From Plakobranchus ocellatus (lineage: Eukaryota; Mollusca; Gastropoda; Plakobranchidae), in contig BLXT01002455.1 in assembly GCA_019648995.1 (NCBI GenBank), positions 70,749 through 90,808 of the forward strand: 20,060 nucleotides of DNA, read 5' to 3'. Made by a program: the position numbers and the translations under genes. This document shows positions 1-6,831 of the stretch, piece after piece. A model generated the notes under the pieces. That model searched no databases, was not told the DNA's origin, and was given only the letters and a program-made list of their open reading frames with translations. The first letter of the stretch is position 1. Each line of letters opens with the position of its first letter.

Positions 1-207
1 CCCCCCCCCCCCCCCCTCCTCCACGTGTCTATTTAAGCCTTCCGGTATCTCTGGACAGAATTGCCCCCTTTCAGTATGCTCCGCCTCTCTTTTTCTCTAT
101 GACATACACACATATTATTAAGCCTTTCCATTTCATGAAGGTTGTGAATACTACACCTTCGCAATGTATTTATCAAGGAATCTCTAACCATCTAGACTTT
201 TTTTACA
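1..207. other. Left flank of the transposon, no gene seen
   Basis: This stretch opens with a run of 16 C at 1-16 and continues as unremarkable AT-rich sequence. Short open frames are present but resemble nothing known, and no splice-flanked coding patch is visible. The stretch ends at the target-site duplication of the MULE. Confidence 0.5.
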
Positions 208-215
208 ATACAGTT
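208..215. repeat. Left target-site duplication of the MULE
   Basis: The sequence ATACAGTT ends directly before the left terminal inverted repeat and recurs exactly at 6542-6549, just past the right one. Extended to nine bases (AATACAGTT against GATACAGTT) the two copies match at 8 of 9. MULEs are known to generate duplications of about 8-11 bp, mostly 9, so this fits the family and fixes the element's boundaries to within one base. Confidence 0.85.
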
Positions 216-400
216 GGATATGTCTTTTTACCGAAACTCACCGAAACTCTGAAACTCACCGAAGCTCACCGAAACTTTCCGAAACTCACCAAAACTCTCT
301 GAAACTCATGGAAACTTTCCCAAACGCACCGAAACTCTCCGAAACTCACCACCGAAACTCACCGAAACTCTCCAAAACTAACCGAAACTCACCATACCTG
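216..400 (+). repeat. Left terminal inverted repeat with tandem ACCGAAACTC units
   Basis: After the terminal GGATATGTCTTTTT the sequence is an array of about 16 imperfect 10-11 bp units such as ACCGAAACTC, TCCGAAACTC and ACCAAAACTC. The array fades after 400 into looser matches up to about 475. The same units occur in reverse complement at the right end, including a shared stretch around CACCACCGAA followed by CTCCAAAAC. Tandem repeats inside MULE termini are known from other animal and plant elements and may be transposase binding sites; that role is inference here. Confidence 0.85.
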
Positions 401-726
401 TTTAAAGCTCATAGAAATCCACACCAAAACTTATTAAAATCCATCAAAACTCGAAGTTTGCTGGCATAAGTTCACCAAATATCAAAACAACATCAAATTG
501 ATTCTTTTAACTTCGCTTTTTATTAAAAATGTCAGTATTATAATTGATATGATAGCTTGTAGACCTAAGTTGAAACATACTTTACATGGAAATATAAAAA
601 GAGAACTTAATTTTGATTGACTAGGGAGGCCTAAGAAGATAAATGTGATAAATGTGTATGAAAAGGGAAACCATTGGATGCCCGACAGTAAAGAAGTGGC
701 GCGTGGAGAAAAAAGCAGCTGACCTG
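401..726. other. Interior of the MULE between left repeat and transposase end
   Basis: AT-rich, no coding signal on either strand. Reading the minus strand this is the region downstream of the transposase, and it contains AATAAA at 519-524 as a possible polyadenylation signal. Confidence 0.5.
519..524 (-). terminator. Possible polyadenylation signal for the transposase
   Basis: TTTATT on the plus strand gives AATAAA on the minus strand. It lies about 400 bases past the last recognisable transposase residues and inside the left terminal repeat region, a normal place for the end of a MULE transcript. AATAAA is common by chance in DNA this AT-rich, so the call rests on position. Confidence 0.3.
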
Positions 727-831
727 TGTTTCTGCATGGAGAATCAGGTGTAACAGTAACAGCTTTTTTTGTTGTGTGTTTTGTTTTTATACTTTTTTCT
801 CATCTCCTAAAGGGAAATGATCTTATCCCTA
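727..831 (+). pseudogene. Inverted scrap of the MULE transposase core
   Basis: The plus strand here reads FLHGESGV, then a T-rich stretch, then HLLKGNDLIP. This matches the minus-strand transposase segment at 1607-1690, which reads FLHWESDV ... HHLKAQMIL. At DNA level TGTTTCTGCAT, GTGTAACA/ATGTAACA and AATGATCTTATCCC are shared in order. It is therefore a partial copy of the region between the first and second catalytic Asp, placed in opposite orientation about 0.8 kb away. It encodes nothing by itself. It could come from a fold-back rearrangement or from a second MULE copy that inserted and decayed. Confidence 0.6.
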
Positions 832-912
832 CTCAAGATTCATGCATTTTCTACTTTCATTTTCGTGGGAGTACATGTACGTGCATTTATTTTCCGTTTT
901 CTTTGATTGGGT

Positions 913-2975
913 TTACGTCCACCATATTTTGGTTCTTTTGACACTTTTTGTCCATCTGTACTGCGGACAAAGTCCAGTTCTGAGAAATGTACATGGAATT
1001 TTTTTTGATATTCTTAATTTTTTGTTTTGTTTTTGCTCAAGATTGAGCCAAACATCACGACTGGTTTTAAACTTGATGAAGTCGGGGCACAGTACAAACT
1101 CTCCTGTATCTGTAAGAGTCCTTCTAAGTTCTTTGAACTGCCTTTGGACGACAGAATGAAGCTTGTGAATGAGATCGACAAGTTTCTGGCTCTTCCAGGA
1201 AACTGCCTGCTTATGGATGTGATTGACTGATTCACAGCAATTGTTCATCCATAGCGGATTTGTGCTGTCCAAATCAGGTTACTCAACAGCTTTTTTGTTC
1301 TCCACCAGCAAAGGATGGATCCTGTTTTTGATGTGGTCTGCTAGTTTTTTCTGTGCGCTTTTACTTTCAAAGTCACACAGAGAATGAATGAGATCGATAG
1401 GATCCAGTGCAGATGTAAATAATTGGAAAAGTTGAAACTTTAGCTGACTCCTTTGATTTTGTCCTGCATGAAAGCTAATAAGTTTTTCTCGATGTGACGT
1501 ACACAAGCAAGCCTTTGTGTATCTGGAAAAGCTTTGGCCATCGCAATGCGCATAGCCATTTCCTCATCTGATCCTAACACTGGAAGTATCTGATTTTCAT
1601 TTCCTTGGGATAAGATCATTTGTGCCTTCAGGTGATGAAAAAACGTTAAAAAAGTTGTTACATCTGACTCCCAATGCAGAAACATAGATTCGCAAAATAC
1701 AGGATGCTTGTTTGTTGTCTGCCTGTACACTGACAGGTTTTTTTTTGTTATAAACAGCCAATGTTACATTGACTTAACCCAAATTGAATGTCTTATCAAA
1801 GGACAAGACTGTTGAGCGACATGTCACAGGTGGACAACAGGATCATAGAATGTCTTGCATTTGTTGGTAGTCGTATAGTATGTTGCAAGGAACTTTGGCA
1901 TGCCGTCTTATAACGGCTTTGACAAACGATAGACTGTTTTGAAAATTCTCTACATCTGCTATCTGATCAGCAAAGCTTTTTATGAACCACATCACAATCT
2001 GCTCCTGACTGTTGTTGGACTCTTGATTTAGCATTTATAATTTGGCTCTTGTTTCTTACACCATCTGTCAGTCTGTTTCCGTCAGTTGTCTGGTCATAAA
2101 TTTCAGCAGGTTGTTTTTTTTGTCAGAACACCATGTTTAATCTTCTGCATGCATCTAGGTTTTAACCTTACATATGCACTGGTGTTCCCAGTTGTTTTAC
2201 GACCATGGGTTTGAAGATTAGGACGGACACCTTTATATTCATAAACTGCTACAGGATGAGCACTGCCATTGCCTATCTACGATACACGCTTCTGATATGT
2301 TCATCAGCGGTGTGTTTTGCATAATATCTGTGTAGGACAAGCACGTCTTGAACATTTGGCTGGGTAATCAATTGTAAATATATCTTTTTTTTTTACATTT
2401 CTGTCTTTCATAATGATATATGATATACACCATTTTTACGACTACTTTTCGCATGGGTTCATCTTCTTTTCGAATAAATAGACTTTTGTTAGTGACTCCA
2501 TTTGTCCATGCCCCACGGTCATCCCAAAACACAGATTTGTCACCCCTTTTTCTTTTTTCGCTGTTCTCAGAATTATCAATTATGAAAAAACAATTATTTT
2601 TCTTTCCTTCTGGTAGCTCTTTGTAAACATATGTGTTTTCATTTTCAGCCAAACACAATACAATCGTTCAAGATTCATAAAATCATTATTCAGCAGAGGC
2701 TATCTTTCTGCAACATTGTAACCCTCCCGCACCCCTTCATCATTTGTGTCACCGTTTGTTAGGGGGTCGGCAAGAAGTTTATCATGACTATCTTCATCAT
2801 TTGTATCACTGTTTGTCTGGGGGTCGTCAAAGAGTCCATCATGACTACCTTCATCATTTGTATCACCGTTTGTTTGGGGGTCTGCAAGGAAGGAGTCCAT
2901 CATGACTACTTTCATCATTCGTGCTATAGTTTGTCTGGGGGTCATCAAGGAGTCCATCATCACCATCATATGTGT
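913..2975 (-). pseudogene. MULE transposase, broken by frameshifts and stops
   Basis: Read from right to left, the blocks follow the order of an animal MULE transposase. First comes the acidic repeat region (2734-2975). Next is an N-terminal domain (about 2368-2658) with DKSVFWDDRGAWTNG and KSLFIRKED, followed by NVQDVLVLHRYYA and an HPVAVYEY...THGRKTT block at about 2140-2370. Then comes the catalytic core. Its first Asp is in SFDKTFNLG (codon 1795-1797), its second is in LGSDEEMAM (codon 1566-1568), RLACVRHIEKNL follows at about 1480-1510, and the Glu is in NNCCESVNH (codon 1231-1233). A helical tail runs to about 960. Most blocks share one frame. The stretch 1440-1738 is shifted, with the break near an A-run at 1738-1746. 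In-frame stops occur, for example straight after SFDKTFNLG. The enzyme would cut and join transposon ends in the nucleus; this copy should be inactive. Confidence 0.85.
2734..2975 (-). repeat. 57-bp tandem repeat coding for an acidic 19-residue motif
   Basis: Units begin with GGGGGTC on the plus strand at 2762, 2819, 2876 and 2937, preceded by a partial unit at 2734-2761. Two units are exactly 57 bp. The third is 61 bp because of a 4-base insertion near 2888, which shifts the frame. On the minus strand each unit codes for a variant of DDPQTNGDTNDEGSHDGLL. The repeat lies at the N-terminal side of the transposase and is rich in Asp, Asn and Thr, so it probably formed a disordered linker. The unit length divisible by three suggests it grew while still translated. 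Confidence 0.8.
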
Positions 2976-2996
2976 TTGGCTCAGATCATGAGTACA
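2967..2996. repeat. Left arm of 30-bp internal inverted repeat
   Basis: This arm starts CATATGTGTTTGGCTCAGAT and is the reverse complement of 5700-5729 at 29 of 30 positions. It sits exactly where the acidic tandem repeat of the transposase stops. Together the arms bracket the 2.7-kb segment that carries the plus-strand SH3-like block. In one frame both arms code for YVFGSDH followed by E or G. No direct repeat is visible outside the arms, so a simple nested transposon is not supported. Confidence 0.8.
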
Positions 2997-4251
2997 TTCT
3001 GTTTCACTTGTAATTCAAAAGCTTAATCTAATTTAAAATATGACATTTTGCCCTTTATTGGATTTTGAATTAAAGAAAAATGGCTAACGAGACAAGGCAA
3101 ACCAAGTTTGGTTTATTTATGAAAATGCTGTAAAATATAGGGTTTAAATTGTTACATTTTTCTAAGCAGACATTCAAATGCCTGTGAAACAGCTCGACTC
3201 ACAAAAAGTCTCATAAACAAAAAATCCGCGGAGTATCTAAATGGCCGTAATGGACCAACGTAAAAGAACTACCAATGTATTTGACTGTTTGAACGCAGAT
3301 CGGGTATATATACATACCCCTTAAATATCTCAGATGGATTTTATAGAGAATAAATATGATACACTGCTATCATTGTTTTATGAAATGAGCATTATGCGAG
3401 GTTTAAATACTGTAATATGTAAGTTTACCGAATTTATCTCGATCGCGGAAGTTTGGTGTCACGGTTGTAACGCACGGAAGATGCAAACATCATGGGATAA
3501 AAGATCCTAAATTTTATCGAAACAGTGTACTGGCAGTTGAGGATCTGGTTATTTTTAGCCATGATGTCAACAATTTTGCAAGGGGAAATGAATATCGGAA
3601 GCTAGCCAATGATTTTCCTTCTATTCGCGCTTTCGTTACGCACGCAAGACTTTCAATGTTGCTCTAAAAATCCACTTCCTTCTGTGTCTACGAGTGTTTT
3701 TTTTCGGACTAAAAAAGGTAAGAAACTGTGGTTAAGGCATTTTTCTCTTGTTTCATAGCCCATTTGTGGAAAAATACCACTTAAATTTTGTTTTAGATGC
3801 CTAGATCTAATGTTTTCGGATAACGTAAAAAACAGATTTTGCTTGAAAATGACCCTAAGTAAGAGAACAGAAAGCATTAAGCACAAAATTTAATCCTTAT
3901 CAGGACTATTTTAATGCAATTTCGTCGTTTAAACATTGTTTGTTTACATCTAGGCTCTCTGATAAGGTTTACGTATTCTAACGTGCGTAACGGGACACGA
4001 CAATAAAGCACAGATCTAGACGAGTTCAGTGTCTCGGTCACGAACGAATGTCTGAACTACTCTTGATTCAATACTTTAATATTTAAAAATAGGAAGCTGT
4101 TCTCAATATTTAAATTTTAAATTTGACATCTCAGCATCTCTCCTACTTCCATGTTTTGATCTTATTGCCACGACATCTGAAATCTAAACTTTTCAAATTT
4201 TATAGGCCTGTAATTGATAACTTTCTCTTTTCCTCTGTCTCTCCAACTTAG
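2997..4251. other. MULE internal spacer before the SH3-like exon
   Basis: No exon can be recognised in this stretch. It contains several variants of a CGTTACGCAC motif: GTGTCACGGTTGTAACGCAC at 3456-3475, CGTTACGCAC at 3634-3643, and GTGCGTAACGGGACAC at 3983-3998. The first and last form an imperfect inverted pair about 540 bp apart, which could be the ends of a small nested element. A pyrimidine-rich tract at about 4221-4246 leads into the splice acceptor at 4250-4251. Confidence 0.45.
3456..3998. mobile_element. Possible small nested inverted-repeat element
   Basis: The left end GTGTCACGGTTGTAACGCAC and the reverse complement of the right end, GTGTCCCGTTACGCAC, agree apart from a short gap and one or two substitutions. 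Nothing between them codes for a protein. I could not find a convincing target-site duplication (left flank AGTTTG, right flank GACAAT), and related motifs at 3634, 5151 and 5528 show that the pattern is dispersed rather than confined to two ends. The call is tentative. Confidence 0.25.
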
Positions 4252-5018
4252 GTGACTCAAAGTCAAACCAATCAAGTCGGGCAGTACCTTGAGGTGTTTC
4301 TGTACGCAGAAAATGGTGCTCGCCGCCCTTACCGGGGCATTGTAAGTACTATTCTGTACTTTTATTTTTAATTGTCAACATAAGTCTTTAGCCTTATCTT
4401 AGGGCAAGTTAGCATCGATCTTTGTATCAATTGCTCACTAAGTTCATTCTACATTTAGCAACTTTAGGGAATTTCACATTTGTAATATATGTGTTATTGG
4501 TACGTGTCGTTGGATTAAAGAAAAGCTAAAGGCAGGTGAGCACTAATAACTGTATTAGTGGTTTGAAAACTTTTTTAAAGTAGCGATATGATTTGCCCAC
4601 TTCTTGTGTATTTCTGCAATGCTTTCAGAACACCTATCTTATGGCCATGCAGTATCATTTGCTTTTAAAATACAATGCCTGCTTCATCGGCATGTAAAAT
4701 ATAAGTGAGATAAATATCTTACTCTTAGTGCTGTTTGTCATTGACATTGATTGTCACAATAAACTAGCTTAAACTTAAGGTCCTCTTCATTTTGTCCACA
4801 ACCCCTCTCTATACAGATCGAAGACTGCATTGATGGGGAGTGGGAGATCGGGTTAATGGAGAAGAAGGGGGATGCTTATGTGTGGCCAGTGAAGGATAAT
4901 GTTTCTCTGTGTCTGGGAGTGACAATTCTCAGATCTTGTCACCTCCAACTTTAATCGGAAGAGGGAAATACAAGTTCATTTCCTATAGATTGTTTTGGCT
5001 TCCCACCCTCAAATAAAA
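4252..5018 (+). pseudogene. Two-exon SH3/Tudor-like domain remnant carried inside the MULE
   Basis: Exon A (4252-4341, 30 codons) follows a pyrimidine-rich acceptor ending in TTAG and ends at a GTAAGT donor; it reads QVGQYLEVFLYAENG ... RRPYRGI. After a 475-bp intron ending in ATACAG, exon B starts at 4817 in the same phase. It reads IEDC, then DGEWEIGLMEKKGDAYVWP, then VKDNVSLCLGVTIL, and stops at TAA 4952-4954. The pattern YRGxI ... WEVxxMEKKGxxYxWPxxDxxS is one I know from the ends of uncharacterised, transposon-associated invertebrate proteins; the compact beta-barrel (SH3/Tudor-like) reading is inference. The conserved tail PPTLIGRGKYKF is present at 4942-4977 but in another frame, so a single-base change broke the end. 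No start codon or first exon was found. It lies opposite in strand to the other two coding blocks, and AATAAA follows at 5012 and 5073. Confidence 0.6.
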
Positions 5019-5078
5019 TTTTCTTTTCTTTCTTTTTTTTTTTTTTTCATTTCTAGTGCATTTTGAATTTGGAATAAA
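5012..5078 (+). terminator. Polyadenylation signals after the SH3-like block
   Basis: AATAAA occurs at 5012-5017, overlapping the stop of the shifted tail frame, and again at 5073-5078 after a T-rich stretch. Either could end the plus-strand transcript of the two-exon block. The signals agree with the exon orientation but are short motifs in AT-rich DNA. Confidence 0.4.
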
Positions 5079-5390
5079 CCTTTGAATTTTATTTCATTGT
5101 CTTACTCATACTTCCTTCTCTTATTTTTGTTCTCGTTATGGTTTTGGTGTCCCAGTTACGTACAGAAGAGACAATTATACACTATACTGGTGTTTTACTG
5201 GGAGGATTATATTATTTTAATGCTCATATACTTAAACTTTTGACAGTTGAAAAGTGAGTGCTACTTGAAATGGGCACTTGGGATATTCTAAACTGTACTG
5301 ACAAAACTTTGAGTCTTCATTCTTCTGTGCGTGACGGTGTTCTGGATAAGTATGGCTTGTTACAGATCTCATATTTATTTTATTCTGTTA

Positions 5391-5439
<49 letters not shown>

Positions 5440-5699
5440 AGCAGGCCAGATCTGCTTCCTATCACAAAATGAATCAACGTTTACAATAATATAAAAGCAG
5501 AGCTAGGATTACCATATGGGACACCAAGTAACGCACAGAAGATTTTCAACAGCATATCTAAAAATAAGTGCCCTGAAATAACAAAAATGTTTGCTGCTCT
5601 GGGAGTAAATTTTTATGATAATATAGTCTTTAGCCTGTTCATTCACCAAATTTCATTGCTTTCATTCAAAACAAAATTTGGGGGAAGATGAACAAAGGG
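5079..5699. other. MULE internal spacer after the SH3-like block
   Basis: No gene is seen. The stretch contains GGTGTCCCA at 5146-5154 and its exact reverse complement TGGGACACC at 5517-5525, each followed on the plus strand by a variant of AGTTACGTACAGAAGA (5154-5169 and 5526-5542). A long AT microsatellite lies between them. The T-rich and AT-rich composition argues against coding. Confidence 0.4.
5394..5436. repeat. (TA)n microsatellite
   Basis: About 21 uninterrupted TA units. It lies inside the MULE spacer and is likely to vary in length between individuals. Confidence 0.95.
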
Positions 5700-5729
5700 T
5701 GTACCCATGATCTGAGCCAAACACATATG
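5700..5729. repeat. Right arm of 30-bp internal inverted repeat
   Basis: Reverse complement of 2967-2996 with one difference. On the minus strand this arm continues from the end of the OTU block in one frame as HIKTYVFGSDHGYT, so it looks native to the OTU side and duplicated at the other side. Confidence 0.8.
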
Positions 5730-5789
5730 TCTTGATATGAACTTGATGTTCATCATCAACACCACCATGCCCTTCATTTTCAACATCAG

Positions 5790-6401
5790 TTAGATTCCAA
5801 ACACATTTGGAATTTCACTCTTTTTGCGAAATAAGACAAAATGATTAGGCAGAAAATCAGAAATTTTTTTCGGACAGATCATCATTGACCACATTACAGT
5901 ACAAGCACATTCACATGATTCTTTCACGCCTCTACCTCTCACTTCCTTGGTGAGAGGGTTACTCAAGAGTTTTGGGAATGCTGTTGGGGGACAATAAGTC
6001 ATGATACCCTTTCCAATTACAGAGCTTGTACAGGCAACACCCAGCATGCATGAATAAGCACCGTCTTTTAATATGCCTTCACAAAGTTTGTCATATGAAT
6101 GATGCGCGAGATAAAGATCCTAAAAAATATCAATGTATTCATTGTGGGATATATCATAGGCTGTAGGATGCATTAAAACCTCAATACCCGACAGCATTTG
6201 CAGCAAAGTATGAAACCAAAACATCCTAATGATACTGCTCTGTAAAAGCAAATGCCGTCTGCCTGTACTTTTATGGGGCTTATATCCCTGTAACTTTGCA
6301 GGATGGAAAATTTTCAGAATCTGTTCCACAGTATCATCAGACTTCGCATGTTTCAAAGTTGATCCTTTTCCATTAATAGGTGGGCATTTAACGACGTACA
6401 T
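5790..6401 (-). pseudogene. OTU-like cysteine protease domain encoded by the MULE
   Basis: An ATG at 6401 opens about 20 bases inside the right terminal repeat array. The reading then passes through VEQILKIFHPAKLQGYKPHK, and after a frameshift near 6262 it reaches ADGICFYRAVSLGCFG. This matches the OTU catalytic motif GDGNCFYRAVS, with the Cys codon at 6248-6250. The frame returns near 6215 at TLLQMLSGIEVLMHPTAYD. A single TAG at 6120-6122 interrupts it, and it continues DLYLAHHSYDKLCEG, then CMLGVACTSS, and ends with ESCECACTVMWSMM and LPNHFVLF. The His of PNHFV (codon 5841-5843) fits the second catalytic residue. OTU domains cleave ubiquitin or ubiquitin-like chains, and this variant resembles those of uncharacterised invertebrate proteins. 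It is dead as it stands: two frameshifts and one stop. The fold assignment is from motifs only; whether it was fused to the transposase is unknown. Confidence 0.7.
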
Positions 6402-6419
6402 ATTTAGAAGAACTCGTTC

Positions 6420-6540
6420 TGAATGTTTTGGAGAGTTCGGTGGTGAGTTTCGGTGAGTTTCGGCGAGTTTTGTCGAGTTTCGGAGAGTTTTGGTGAGTTT
6501 CGTTGGTAAGTTTCGGTGAGTTTCGGTAAAAAGTCATACC
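6420..6540 (-). repeat. Right terminal inverted repeat with tandem units
   Basis: The array GGTGAGTTTCGGTGAGTTTCGG and variants ends with TAAAAAGTCATACC. It is the reverse complement of the left end and is shorter, about 10 units. It starts just upstream of the OTU start codon, so on the minus strand it would also be the promoter-side end of the element. Confidence 0.85.
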
Positions 6541-6541
6541 G

Positions 6542-6549
6542 ATACAGTT
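6542..6549. repeat. Right target-site duplication of the MULE
   Basis: ATACAGTT, an exact copy of 208-215, one base past the right terminal repeat. Confidence 0.85.
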
Positions 6550-6717
6550 AAGTGAAAGCCGATACAGGGCAAGTCTTTCTAGGATTGGCCTGTCAAAACA
6601 AAAATGTGGGTTTTTAGAGCAGGGTCACAAGAAGTCTTGATAATATTATGCAGACATTATGATACATTTTTTTTTTTTATTGAATGAAACAGCTTTGTGC
6701 AGGAAGAGAAGAATTTG

Positions 6718-6831
6718 CCGTACGATTTCTGATTTCAAAAGCCGTACCAATACCGTACTCATGGAAATGGAAAACCCTTACAGAAAGCCGTACTGTGATT
6801 TCGCCGTACGGTGTGGCATGTGGCACCGTAC
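6718..6831. repeat. Cluster of six CCGTAC motifs
   Basis: CCGTAC occurs at 6718, 6742, 6753, 6788, 6804 and 6826, four of them as GCCGTAC. The copy at 6804 is extended into the palindrome CCGTACGG. A six-base GC-rich word repeated six times in 114 bases is far above expectation for this AT-rich sequence. An open frame of 117 codons runs across it (6659-7012), but its protein resembles nothing known and I do not call it a gene. Confidence 0.7.

Larger units (their letters stand above)
216..6540 (-). mobile_element. Mutator-like element (MULE), about 6.3 kb, decayed, with OTU and SH3-like cargo
   Basis: The two ends are inverted copies: the left reads GGATATGTCTTTTTACCG and the right, reverse-complemented, reads GGTATGACTTTTTACCG. 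Both continue into tandem ACCGAAACTC-type repeats. An 8-bp direct repeat, ATACAGTT, flanks the element. Inside, on the minus strand, is a transposase with the MULE core, and next to it a minus-strand OTU-like protease block and a plus-strand spliced SH3-like block. All coding blocks carry frameshifts or stops, so this copy is presumably not autonomous. Long inverted repeats, the TSD size and the DDE core place it in the Mutator superfamily; I cannot assign a named family. The element also contains internal inverted duplications (2967-2996 with 5700-5729; 727-831 with 1607-1690), which point to rearrangement after or during amplification. Confidence 0.85.

Noticed and set aside
842..1272. Plus-strand open frames over 842-1230 as separate genes
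   Set aside because: They are antisense shadows of the transposase C-terminal part; the minus strand carries the NNCCESVNH catalytic motif and helical tail.
2420..3026. Plus-strand open frames over 2420-2626 and 2784-3026
   Set aside because: Antisense to the transposase N-terminal domain and to the acidic tandem repeat; the translations are low-complexity by-products.
2967..5729. A nested transposon with 30-bp terminal inverted repeats carrying the SH3-like gene
   Set aside because: No direct duplication is visible outside the arms, and both arms look like coding sequence of the host element, so an inversion border explains them better. It is not fully excluded.
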